64,000 nucleotides of DNA, from contig NZ_CP012552.1 of the NCBI RefSeq assembly GCF_004803855.2, positions 1,488,001 through 1,552,000 of the forward strand, written 5' to 3'. Numbering within the stretch: position 1 is the stretch's first letter; every line of letters begins with the position of its first letter. Below the pieces are notes generated by a model. That model was not told the origin of the DNA. It worked only from the letters and a program-made list of their open reading frames with translations, and did not search any database. The DNA comes from Campylobacter sp. RM16192. GTDB lineage: Bacteria; Campylobacterota; Campylobacteria; Campylobacterales; Campylobacteraceae. This document shows positions 1-7,447 of this stretch, piece after piece. The position numbers and the translations under genes were made by a program.

Positions 1-430
1 CTGGGGATTTGATCATGAGGTTTTGAAAACAAAAACAAGGCAAGATGAGATATTTAATTGGTTTCAAAAAACAAAATTTGACATTATAGCCACTAGCCAT
101 ACCTGCAAAGCGGCTGTTTTAAATTTCTCAAACAAAGTAATATTAAACAACGGTTCAGCCGGCATGCCTAATTTTAGTGAATTTGTATCAGGCCTAGTAA
201 CTAGAATAGCTTCTACTCCAAACGAAAAAGCACTATTTAGATCGAAAATTGGCGATGTGTTTGCGGAGCTTATACTGCTTAAATACAATAAAAAAGAATT
301 TTTAAGATATTTTGAGGAACTTTGGAGCGAAGACTCGGCAGCCAGTATTAGCTACAAGGCTAGAATTTTAGGATACGGCTGTCCTTTAAGCTATAAAGAT
401 ATAAATTTTGGCGGCTTTAAGGAAGCTTAG
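1..430 (+). CDS. 3' end of a gene, probably metallophosphoesterase (partial)
   Basis: The reading frame is open from base 2 to the stop at 430, so this is the C-terminal part (about 142 residues) of a gene that begins outside the window; the internal TTG at 23 is not needed as a start. The visible segment has IIATSHTCKA followed by a beta-strand-like stretch and the sequence NNGSAGMPNF. This is the pattern I associate with the C-terminal end of calcineurin-like metallophosphoesterases, where a GH-x-H-like histidine motif precedes a conserved NNGS. The N-terminal metal ligands that would prove the family lie outside the window. It is the last gene before the accessory region. Coding status is fairly sure, family assignment tentative. 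Confidence 0.5.
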   Translation, partial: WGFDHEVLKTKTRQDEIFNWFQKTKFDIIATSHTCKAAVLNFSNKVILNNGSAGMPNFSEFVSGLVTRIASTPNEKALFRSKIGDVFAELILLKYNKKEFLRYFEELWSEDSAASISYKARILGYGCPLSYKDINFGGFKEA

Positions 431-1014
431 TTGCAAAAATAGATTTTATCTGATACTGGCAATTATCACCATAAAATTCGTCATTATTTTATAAATACAA
501 TATTTTGTGACTATTTTTTAGAAAGCATGAATCTGGCTGTGCAAATGCCTTTTGAAACTTGCATTGGTTAAAATTTATAATAAACACTGCTTGACAGACA
601 AGAGTTGGTTAAAAGATTTGCCAATAGTAAAATGATGACCTTCTAAAGCATATTTTACTAGTTTGTTACACTAGCACTCTCTTTAAGAAGCTCATTTTAA
701 AAGACGTTGTAGAAAAATCTGGCAATATGAGCTAATATATAACAAAGTTGATGTCAAAAAGCTAAAAATCTAAATAATTTTAAAGCTTATCATATTCCTA
801 ATATTACAAAATTTTAGAGAAAGATAAGAAAAATTCAGTTTAAGTGATTGCATGGATATATATGTTTTACAGAGATTGTTTGAAACTCTATATTTTTCAT
901 CTAAAAACTATTTATCATATTTGAATATAAAAAACATTAATCATGCCTTCTTGAGATTTACTTAATTTATATATCTATTCATAAATATTCCTATATATTT
1001 TTTGTTATTGAATC
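431..1014. other. gene-poor stretch, no intact gene
   Basis: About 580 AT-rich bases without a convincing gene. Read on the plus strand near 630-850, one frame broken by several stops carries short hydrophobic and charged stretches (for example LLKHILLVCYTS) whose spacing faintly recalls the catalytic domain of tyrosine recombinases. It could be the decayed integrase of the left island, but this is weak. Around 808-845 there is also a short stretch resembling the flank of the tRNA-Asn attachment site near 9905-9937 (shared GATAAGAAAAATT). Confidence 0.4.
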
Positions 1015-2651
1015 TTATAAACTCATTTCATATTGCCTATTTGTAATCTTTGTCTGTACTTCACTAGCAACTTCAGGCAATTCATTCTGTAAAAAGTCTT
1101 TTATAACAGGTATCTTTTTTATGATGCTTGAAAAGAAATTTATTACCTTGGCTTTAAAATACCTTAAAGTGCTTAATTCTTTGCTTTGAGAGATAATAAT
1201 TTGATTCAAATCTTTTTTCTCATCTTCTAATTTCTTTTTTTGTTGAGAAAGTTCTAAATTCCTATCCTTGTAGACTACAAGCTCACACTCTAAACTATCT
1301 GCTTGTATTGCTTTTCCTCTAGTGGCTTTATTTGTTCTTGAAAGTTTTTTATTTCTTGTTCATTTTGCTCTGATTCTTGCTTGAAACACATTGCTTCTGC
1401 TCTAGCCATTGCAGTTTCGCCTTTAATTTCCTTATTTTCTTTTGTTAAAACGTCTATTTGTTTGAATTTTTCCCTAATCTCATCTGCACTACCAAATTCC
1501 TCCTCATTTGTTTTTATTATGCTCTCTAAATTTTCTATTTTTTGCTTTTGCTCATTAATTAAGTTATCTTGATTAAGTAAATTTGCATTTTCTTGAGTAA
1601 GTTTTTCGTTTGTAGCTTTTAGCTTGTCATTAATTTCTAACAAATCTTTATTTTCTTGAAGTATTTCACTATTTTTTAAAAGTTGGGTAGTTAATTCATT
1701 TATCTGCTCTTTTAACTCGACTTCTGAAACAATATAGATTCTGTCTTGAAAAATTTGTAATACTTGTTTTCTTAAAGAGCCGATTAACTTGCCATATTCG
1801 CTCGGATCTAGTTCGTAATACTCATCCACAAAGATATGCTTGCTCTTTGTAACAAATTTAGAGATAGTTTGATTAATTAAATTTGATATTTTTTTGTTCA
1901 ATTCTTGTTCGCTTTTGAACTCGAATTCAACCTGATGCATCTGCTTAAGGTTTTTATGAACACCCTTGCTGCCCTTAACACCCCTGACTGCTATCTGACT
2001 AAAAGCATCAGCAGCCATGTCTTGAAGCGATGAGCCAAACTGTTGTATCTCTCTTCTGCTGCGTCTTATGCAAGCATGTCTTGAATAATCGTAATTTTCG
2101 AATAAGATTTGATAATGCTTGACTTTCTCATCATTATGTTCGGCTATAGAAATACACTCAACTCCATATTTTAGACAGTACGCATTAACAAATCTTTGAG
2201 CTTGACTTCTTAGATCAAGACTATTTATCAAATTAACCTCTTGATCGTTTAATCCTTCCTTGGAATTCTTTGGCCTAGTTGTTCCGAAAGTGATTAAAAT
2301 TTCAGTAAAAGGAGTCATTTTTTTCTGCCATGACTTTTTCTTAACTTTACCATTCTTGTCTGTTGTTGTTTGGATCTCATAATCTTTTTTAAAGGAATTC
2401 ATCTTTTTATTGATCATATCCCTTATCTCGCTACTTTGAAAACTATGACTGGAAGCATCAAACAAAGAGCCATATGGATTTTGAATAAAATATTTATTAG
2501 ACCCTGACTTTCTGCGCAAATATTTAATACGTTTAGTCTGTTCTAGCTCTCGTAGATTATGAGCTAGCCTATCTATAGCTTTATCCGGAGTTAAATTCTC
2601 TGAGAGGGCAGATACCACTATCTCGTATCCATTAATTTTTATAGGACTCAT
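1015..2651 (-). pseudogene. MobV/Pre-like relaxase, split by a frameshift
   Basis: The main frame (1290-2651) encodes 453 residues starting MSPIKINGYE. The rest of the protein continues in the neighbouring frame from about 1317 down to the stop at 1015, ending QYEMSL. One extra base near 1315-1318 would join them into roughly 545 residues. An HNLRE motif near residue 31 and HNDEKVKHYQ near residue 170 resemble the HN-x-R and H-x-DE-xxxH motifs of MobV/Pre plasmid mobilisation relaxases, which nick DNA at oriT. From about residue 315 on, the protein is a long coiled coil, and the shifted tail continues that character and ends in a short hydrophobic stretch. It sits 6 bp downstream of the AlpA-like gene, probably in one operon. 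The frameshift may be a real lesion or a sequencing error. No oriT was identified. Confidence 0.6.
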
Positions 2652-2657
2652 CTAGAG

Positions 2658-2927
2658 CTACTGTCCGCTGATCTTAATTCTTTTTTGAAATATATAAGCA
2701 GCTATATCTGTTATCGAAAAAGCTATACGAGAATTTTTTGCATCGCCTATCTTGATATAGCGTGGTATATCCCTACCTTCTGCAATACGTAGATCAAGCG
2801 TTGAAACCCCAATACCAAGTAGCTTTACAGTCTGCTCTCTATTTAGCATCACCCTACCAGCAAATTGGGACTTTATACACTCAAGAAGCTGTTTATAATC
2901 TTGATTTTCATAAAAACTATTTAACAT
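2658..2927 (-). CDS. AlpA-like helix-turn-helix regulator of the left island
   Basis: A small protein (89 aa from the ATG at 2927) with a winged helix-turn-helix of the AlpA/excisionase type: MLNREQTVKLLGIGVSTLD reads as helix-turn-helix, followed by IPRYIKIGDAKNSRIAFS, the wing-like part, and a closing DIAAYI helix. Such proteins control integrase or mobilisation genes in integrated elements. Longer starts exist at 2939 and 2954, but a TATAAT at 2961-2966 would place the transcription start near 2954. An AGG-containing ribosome-binding site stands 7 nt before the ATG at 2927. The gene is followed after 6 bp by the relaxase gene, which suggests co-transcription. The family is likely; which genes it controls is unknown. 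Confidence 0.65.
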   Translation of the reverse strand: MLNSFYENQDYKQLLECIKSQFAGRVMLNREQTVKLLGIGVSTLDLRIAEGRDIPRYIKIGDAKNSRIAFSITDIAAYIFQKRIKISGQ

Positions 2928-2960
2928 ACAACACCTCATTTTTTGATATATCAATAAGTA

Positions 2961-2966
2961 ATTATA
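2961..2966 (-). promoter_or_regulatory. -10 element (TATAAT) of the alpA-like/mob operon
   Basis: A perfect TATAAT on the minus strand about 35 nt upstream of the preferred start of the regulator gene. Campylobacter sigma70 promoters depend mainly on the -10 box and often lack a recognisable -35, as here. Confidence 0.4.
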
Positions 2967-3165
2967 GTGATCATGCTAGTTTATTTTTAAAAAGTACTGT
3001 TTTTTAAAAAATTTTTAATACTTTGCAACAGTTTAGGGTAATTTATAGTGATATGAAGAAAAATTTTTAAACTTATTTTTGCAATAAAGTAGATTTTTAA
3101 AAACATTAAAGGATGCTAAAACGCATAGGAATAAATTAAGGCAATTTAGAATCTTAAAAATTTTC

Positions 3166-3186
3166 GGGAACAAATAGGGAACAAAT
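3166..3186 (+). repeat. tandem GGGAACAAAT repeats beside the attachment core
   Basis: Two identical 10-bp repeats (3166-3175 and 3177-3186), one base apart, 38 bp left of the attachment core. Their position, just inside the presumed right end of the left island, is what integrase arm-binding sites would have. The role is inferred. Confidence 0.4.
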
Positions 3187-3223
3187 TTGAAAAACCAAGA
3201 AATCTTAAAGCTTAATAAATATC

Positions 3224-3242
3224 GAAATGGCTCCGGATGCTG
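3224..3242 (+). repeat. attachment-site core, copy of the tRNA-Asn 3' end
   Basis: The 19 bases gaaatggctccggatgctg are identical to 10055-10073, where they cover the CCA end, the acceptor stem and the start of the T arm of the tRNA-Asn gene. Beyond the identical core, the next 15 bases still show degenerate similarity to the T arm (GAACC-GC). A displaced tRNA 3' end is the usual footprint of a tyrosine-recombinase-integrated element, so this is read as the left junction of the right island and the right junction of the left one. Confidence 0.75.
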
Positions 3243-3308
3243 AATCAGAACCGGCTTGCATTAAACACTGTATTTTAGCCACTTTAAGCTTACTAAAAAA
3301 ATGCTAGT

Positions 3309-3330
3309 GACTCACTTTTGACTCACTTTT
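3309..3330 (+). repeat. tandem 11-bp repeats GACTCACTTTT (island end)
   Basis: Two perfect copies, 3309-3319 and 3320-3330, 66 bp inside the left end of the right island. A pair differing by one base per copy sits at the other end (9863-9884). They are candidate recombinase arm sites. Confidence 0.45.
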
Positions 3331-3669
3331 TTTCGGAATAAAATGACATAAAATTTGAAATCTTTAGAAATAAAATGGAAAAAATAGGAAAAGTTTTTGT
3401 TAAAATTCACAAATTTTTCAATCGGTTTTCAAAAAGTAAAATTACAAAAATAGGTTAAATCCCTAAGTTTAGGGTTTTAAATGATATTAAAAAAATAATA
3501 AGTTTTTTATGTTTTATAAAATGCCGTATTTTAGGCACTTTTGTATTTTAAAAATTTAACTAAAATATCTTTTAATATCTTAGATTAGTTGGCTATATGT
3601 TTTTAGATTTAATTATAATGCTTAAAAATTTTTCATATGTATTTTTTTGATATTACTATTTTATTTTTA

Positions 3670-3897
3670 TTAGTCTAGCAAGATACTAGTTCTGCGATTG
3701 TTGTTTTTTAATTCTACTTTCATTTTATCGTAACAATGAATAATGTTGTTGATAATTTCCTCTGCCGACAAAAATGAAAACTTATTTCTTTTTTCAATAA
3801 ATTCATTAATGCAAACCCAAGAAACTGTCTCAATAAAATCAACAACTATCAAACTCACCATCATAAGCATCGCTTCTATTTCTAACACCAAGTACAA
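3670..3897 (-). CDS. small hypothetical ORF, possible gene remnant
   Basis: A 75-codon frame whose first 20 codons overlap the end of the RelE-like gene in another frame. The part beyond the toxin stop (about 56 residues, beginning near VDFIETVSW and containing SFLSAEEIINNIIHCYDKMK) looks more protein-like than the overlapping part, with an amphipathic helical character. No ribosome-binding site is evident at its start. It may be the surviving 3' end of a gene whose front was replaced when the toxin-antitoxin pair arrived, or it may be chance. I do not recognise a family. Confidence 0.2.
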   Translation of the reverse strand: MYLVLEIEAMLMMVSLIVVDFIETVSWVCINEFIEKRNKFSFLSAEEIINNIIHCYDKMKVELKNNNRRTSILLD

Positions 3898-4114
3898 GTA
3901 CTATAAGCTTATAATCTTTTATCTTGCATATTATTCTGTATCCTCCGACTCTATATCTCCAAAGACCGGATAGATTTCCTATAAGTGGTTTACCTTCATC
4001 ACGAGGATTATCTAAGCCTTCTATCTCTTTTAGTTTTTTAAGTATTTTAATGCCAACACTATTATCTAACTTCTTAAGCTCTTTTAACGCATTTTTACTG
4101 AAATTTACTTTCAT
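3839..4114 (-). CDS. RelE/ParE-superfamily toxin
   Basis: A 91-residue protein with the RelE/ParE toxin layout: N-terminal helix (NALKELKKLDNSVGIKILKKL), a short loop with the typical GKPLIGNLSGLWRYRVGGYRIICKI strand-turn-strand core, and a final strand LIVLVLGVRNRSDAY. RelE-type members cut mRNA at the ribosome, ParE-type members poison gyrase; the core alone does not decide which. It overlaps the antitoxin gene upstream by 4 bp (4111-4114), the classic translational coupling. The C-terminal tail after DAY (DGEFDSC) is not the usual one and may be read-through into foreign sequence. The pair probably stabilises the island. Confidence 0.8.
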   Translation of the reverse strand: MKVNFSKNALKELKKLDNSVGIKILKKLKEIEGLDNPRDEGKPLIGNLSGLWRYRVGGYRIICKIKDYKLIVLVLGVRNRSDAYDGEFDSC

Positions 4115-4341
4115 ATTTTTACGCCAAGCTCTTTAGCTACTTCATCAAGAGTATAAAACTGAGGATTAGGATCACTCTCTATCTTTTTTAACTCTTCCAT
4201 GGCATCTATATAATCATTCATATCTTCTAAGAATCTTTTTATAGCTTCTTGAACGTAAAAGCTTTTTGTTCGTTTGGTATCTTTTGCTAATCTCTCAAGC
4301 TTAGTTCCTATATCTTTATCTAGTCTAACTGAAATTTGCAT
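4111..4341 (-). CDS. ribbon-helix-helix antitoxin of the RelE-like toxin
   Basis: A 76-residue protein. The N-terminal strand MQISVRLDKDIGTKLERLA and helix TKRTKSFYVQEAIKRFLEDM form a ribbon-helix-helix DNA-binding fold (RelB/CopG type). The C-terminal part (EELKKIESDPNPQFYTLDEVAKEL) is the acidic segment expected to wrap the toxin. The gene precedes and overlaps the toxin by 4 bp. A TATAAT at 4374-4379 lies 33 bp upstream of the start codon, so the antitoxin-toxin complex probably represses this promoter, as known for the family. Confidence 0.82.
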   Translation of the reverse strand: MQISVRLDKDIGTKLERLAKDTKRTKSFYVQEAIKRFLEDMNDYIDAMEELKKIESDPNPQFYTLDEVAKELGVKI

Positions 4342-4373
4342 ATTTAGTCCTTTGTATTATTTGCATTACAAGT

Positions 4374-4379
4374 ATTATA
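4374..4379 (-). promoter_or_regulatory. -10 element (TATAAT) of the toxin-antitoxin operon
   Basis: A perfect TATAAT on the minus strand, about 33 bp upstream of the antitoxin ATG. No clear -35 box. The operator for autoregulation would be expected to overlap it. Confidence 0.45.
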
Positions 4380-4497
4380 GCATATTTTATAAAGCAATTA
4401 AAGTCGATGTGTTAAGATATGAAGTATAGATTAATTATATTGCTTAATAACCATAAGCCTTAAATTCACTCTTTCATTTTTCTTTGATGTCACTAAT

Positions 4498-6342
4498 TCA
4501 CACCCTCACATCCACTCTCTTATAAAACCTATCCTTATCTTGTATCTGTTTATCGTTACTATTTAGAGTATGGTTAAGATATGAGATATTGTATAGCTCA
4601 TTTGAGCTTATTATATTGTTATTAGCTAGATGTATTAAAAACCTTAATTCATTGTTTTTCATTATCTTACTTATCGCTGTCGCTCCAAGCTCTTTTAGAC
4701 TTACAAATTTATCATCTTGTTTAATAGCTATGGTTTCAAAGTCAAGGCTGTTTAGTTCTTCTTTACTCATATTCTTAGCTTCAAGGTTTATGCTTGCTCT
4801 TTTATCTCCTGAAGTATTTAATCTGCCCGTATCGGTATATAGATCTCTTACGTCTATCTCTCTACCGCTATCAAATTTTAAAGTTATAGTTCCGTTACTA
4901 TTCATTCTCATAGCTATTACACTATCGCTATCGTTTAATGATAGTGCAGCTTTATTACTATCTGATTCAAAGGCTCTTTTTACTTTCTCTAAATTTGATA
5001 AGCTAAATTCTAATCCCGTAGCTTTTTTAAACTCATTTTCCATAGCAAGCATATAAGATGACTTACTATCTTTTAGCTTAGATATATACTCATCTGCGTT
5101 TTCTACATCGTAATCTTTTAAATTCTTACTTAGCCACTCTATATCTTTAGTGTGAGCGTCAAGCTCTTTATTGTAATCGTTATAAAACTTCATAAAGCTA
5201 CTTCTTTGATATCCTGTATATGAGAAGTTTTTATCTTTAGGAGTGTCTGATTCTAATATAGGATTAAACTCGCTCAGCTTTAGCTTTCCGTCAAATCCAA
5301 CCTTTTCATAAGCGAAGTTATTAAATCCGCTATCTTTGTTAAATATGTTATTGTTTCTTAGATCTACCCATCCGTCTTTATTTACATAAGTATCAAAGAA
5401 CTTTTTAGTATCAGATCTATCTATTTTTTGGTATCTGGATTCGGCTGAAAAGGTTGTGTAGGGGTTATCTTGATAATAAAACATACGATTATCTATTTTT
5501 GAAGTATCAACTTCGTTTCTGCCTAATTTTCTTAAAGAAGCATTTATATCATCTACCCATGATCTTGTTATGTCGGCATTTATCTCTTTTTTAATAAACT
5601 GAGCTAAATCTATACCTTTAGTAACATCGCTTAAATTCGCTATCTTTTCATTTCCATCTTTATCGTATCCTCTTACCTTAAGCTTACTAAACAGCTTATC
5701 GCTTGAATTTAATATTCCGTCTGCGTTACTATCAAAGTTAAAAAGTAAAGCATTTGAGCTAAAATTACCTATACCTAGTTTATCATTATCTCCATATAAG
5801 TCTAAAAATACCTCTACGTCACCGTATTGGGTTTTTATAGTTTTTTCTTTTGCGTATCGATTTAAATTTTGCTTGTATTCTAAGATATTATCTGATTTGT
5901 TTCCTTTAAAATATCCACTATCGGTAAATTGCTCTAAACGAGTTGATGACTCTGATAAACCGATAGAAAAGCCGTATCCGTAACTCTCATGGCTCATACC
6001 GAGCTTATTATATTCTTCTCTAGTGATTCTATTTGAATTTAAAACTTTCGCCCATGCAGGCATATTGTTATAATAACTACTTTGACCGCCATATCCTACG
6101 CCCATATCGCCTACCATATCCAAGCCACCTTTATATAAATAGGCTTGAGAGTTTTGCATTAGTATATCGGTAGCAGATTTTAAAAGATCGTTTTGTCTGG
6201 CTATATATTCATCTTTGCTTAGTGTTTCGTTACCTACTTTTATAAGCTCATTATTGGTAAGTTTAGAGGTTGAAATTTGTTCTTGTTTGTGTTTCAAAAA
6301 CATAACATTAATGTCATAGCTGTTTTTTAGTAGAATATCCAT
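4498..6342 (-). CDS. 614-aa island protein with EF-hand-like loop, sigma28-controlled
   Basis: I do not recognise the family. The protein is soluble-looking: no signal peptide and no membrane segment. It is rich in Asn, Asp, Ser and Lys, and starts MDILLKNSYDINVM. Near residues 205-216 the sequence DSNADGILNSSD fits a canonical 12-residue EF-hand calcium loop (Asp1, Asn3, Asp5, Gly6, Asp12). Further Asp/Gly-rich turns (DKDGNEK, NKDGWVDL) lie around 228 and 325. A glycine-rich patch (GDMGVGYGG) lies near residue 78. The promoter in front is a strong match to sigma28 (TAAA-15 bp-GTCGATAT), so the gene should be expressed with late flagellar genes. Lack of a signal peptide together with flagellar control is what is seen in Campylobacter proteins co-expressed with or exported through the flagellum. 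That role is inference. Confidence 0.7.
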   Translation of the reverse strand: MDILLKNSYDINVMFLKHKQEQISTSKLTNNELIKVGNETLSKDEYIARQNDLLKSATDILMQNSQAYLYKGGLDMVGDMGVGYGGQSSYYNNMPAWAKVLNSNRITREEYNKLGMSHESYGYGFSIGLSESSTRLEQFTDSGYFKGNKSDNILEYKQNLNRYAKEKTIKTQYGDVEVFLDLYGDNDKLGIGNFSSNALLFNFDSNADGILNSSDKLFSKLKVRGYDKDGNEKIANLSDVTKGIDLAQFIKKEINADITRSWVDDINASLRKLGRNEVDTSKIDNRMFYYQDNPYTTFSAESRYQKIDRSDTKKFFDTYVNKDGWVDLRNNNIFNKDSGFNNFAYEKVGFDGKLKLSEFNPILESDTPKDKNFSYTGYQRSSFMKFYNDYNKELDAHTKDIEWLSKNLKDYDVENADEYISKLKDSKSSYMLAMENEFKKATGLEFSLSNLEKVKRAFESDSNKAALSLNDSDSVIAMRMNSNGTITLKFDSGREIDVRDLYTDTGRLNTSGDKRASINLEAKNMSKEELNSLDFETIAIKQDDKFVSLKELGATAISKIMKNNELRFLIHLANNNIISSNELYNISYLNHTLNSNDKQIQDKDRFYKRVDVRV

Positions 6343-6370
6343 TTAAATCCTTTTAAAAGACATTCAGGAT

Positions 6371-6397
6371 ATATCGACAAAATTTAAGATTTGTTTA
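6371..6397 (-). promoter_or_regulatory. sigma28 (FliA) promoter of the 614-aa gene
   Basis: On the minus strand, TAAA (6394-6397), exactly 15 bp, then GTCGATAT (6371-6378). This matches the flagellar sigma28 consensus TAAA-N15-GCCGATAA, with CGATAT the form common in Campylobacter. Predicted transcription start near 6364, about 22 nt before the ATG at 6342. Confidence 0.7.
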
Positions 6398-6460
6398 TGA
6401 TGATTTCATATTTAATAGATATTTTAAATCAATACTACCGGTTATTACAGCTTAAAAGAC

Positions 6461-6487
6461 TTAAGAAAATTTAACATTAGCCGATAT
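6461..6487 (+). promoter_or_regulatory. sigma28 (FliA) promoter of the 280-aa gene
   Basis: GCCGATAT at 6480-6487 is an excellent sigma28 -10 element, preceded at 15 bp by TTAA (6461-6464), a moderate -35. Predicted transcription start near 6494. It points away from the sigma28 promoter at 6371-6397, giving a divergent pair about 80 bp apart. It contains the upstream in-frame ATG at 6486, which therefore cannot be the real start. Confidence 0.65.
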
Positions 6488-6524
6488 GAATACAGAGTGT
6501 TTTATAAATTTCAAAGGAACTCAA

Positions 6525-7367
6525 ATGATAGGTAAAATGGATTTTATCAATGTTAATAGTTTTATAAATCATACCGATAGCAACAACATTATAGTAATGT
6601 CTGATAAAAAAGCTCACAAAGAAGAAACGCAGATACAAGATGACAAAGCAGCAGGCATTGCAGAAGTAACAAATTTAAACAAAGAACATACGCAGAATGT
6701 TGTTGAAAAGATGAAACTTAAGAAAAACAATGGCAATGTCTCGCAAAAGGATTTAGTGGATTTTATAAAATCCACTAGTCCTATAGAAATTTATGAAACC
6801 GATAGCGATGCTGATAAAGCTGTGAAAAAAATTAAAAACAGTATGAAAGAATCCTTTATAGACTTAGCAAATATTACACCCGAAGGAAAAATAGAAGTTA
6901 AGCTATGGGGTTGGCATATGAGCGGTTGGGATAAAGAGGGTAAAGTAACTATTTGGGGTAAAGCATTAGGATATGACAAAAGCATATCGCAAGCAGAGTC
7001 TAAAAAGCTAATGCAGTTTCTACAAGATACTGAAATCGCAGGACTTCCAATGTTTGATAGCGAGCTTCTTGACAGATCGGATCTAAGTATAGAGGAATTT
7101 AAAACAAAATGGCTAAAATTTAAAGAGGATACCGAAAAATCTCTCGGATATAATCAAGCAGAACAAACAAACAACCCGGATGAAAGTAAAATAAAAAAAT
7201 ATACCCCTGAAAAGGTAGTAAGAAAAAGCCAAACATACAAAGATGAAATCAGCAAAGAGTTTTTTACTAATTTCGTAAAAGCTCAAAAAGAGCTTGGAGT
7301 TGATATATTAGGAAGAGAAATATTGGAGCTTTTTAGCAGCTTTAATAAAATTAACGTTAGTGTATAA
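6525..7367 (+). CDS. 280-aa island protein of unknown function, sigma28-controlled
   Basis: The start is placed at the ATG at 6525 (MIGKMDFINVNSF) rather than the in-frame ATG at 6486. The earlier codon lies inside the -10 element of a sigma28 promoter, while AAAGGAA stands 6-8 nt before 6525. The protein has no signal peptide or membrane segment. Residues about 15-75 are polar and low-complexity. A middle domain contains a tryptophan-rich stretch (KLWGWHMSGWDKEGKVTIWG), followed by a helical region with a conserved-looking motif (DTEIAGLPMFDSELL). The C-terminal half is charged and ends FNKINVSV. I do not recognise a family. It is transcribed divergently from the 614-aa gene and converges on the broken third gene of the set, separated by a hairpin. 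Confidence 0.65.
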   Translation: MIGKMDFINVNSFINHTDSNNIIVMSDKKAHKEETQIQDDKAAGIAEVTNLNKEHTQNVVEKMKLKKNNGNVSQKDLVDFIKSTSPIEIYETDSDADKAVKKIKNSMKESFIDLANITPEGKIEVKLWGWHMSGWDKEGKVTIWGKALGYDKSISQAESKKLMQFLQDTEIAGLPMFDSELLDRSDLSIEEFKTKWLKFKEDTEKSLGYNQAEQTNNPDESKIKKYTPEKVVRKSQTYKDEISKEFFTNFVKAQKELGVDILGREILELFSSFNKINVSV

Positions 7368-7416
7368 AAGGATATAGGCTTTATTGGATCTCCTAAATTT
7401 TACATCACTCTTTTGT

Positions 7417-7445
7417 TTATTCTAGCCTTATTTAGGCTAGAATAA
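7417..7445. terminator. bidirectional hairpin between convergent island genes
   Basis: A perfect 11-bp inverted repeat (TTATTCTAGCC / GGCTAGAATAA) with a 7-nt loop, lying between the stops of the 280-aa gene and the broken gene. It probably ends transcription from both sides, although long T runs are absent. Confidence 0.6.
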
Positions 7446-7447
7446 CT

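Larger units (their letters stand above)
2967..3669. other. island junction, non-coding
   Basis: About 700 AT-rich bases without a gene. It holds the attachment-site repeat (3224-3242), two tandem GGGAACAAAT repeats on its left (3166-3175, 3177-3186) and two tandem GACTCACTTTT repeats on its right (3309-3319, 3320-3330). A small hairpin CCCTAA-gt-TTAGGG lies at 3461-3474, followed by TTTT. Two diverged copies of a GTATTTTAG-CACTTT motif lie near 3271 and 3526. The layout fits the abutting ends of two integrated elements. Confidence 0.5.

Noticed and set aside
3166-3186. CRISPR-like repeats
   Set aside because: Two 10-bp units one base apart, no spacers and no cas genes.
3224-3260. Second tRNA-Asn gene
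   Set aside because: Only the 3' end is present, the T arm is degenerate and no anticodon arm follows; it is an attachment-site remnant.
4589-5056. Plus-strand frame of 155 codons opposite the 614-aa gene
   Set aside because: Hydrophobic Leu/Ser-rich translation typical of antisense of an Asp/Lys-rich gene; no start signal.
6486-6524. Earlier ATG for the 280-aa island gene
   Set aside because: The codon overlaps the -10 element of the sigma28 promoter, so it would not be in the transcript; the ATG at 6525 has its own ribosome-binding site.
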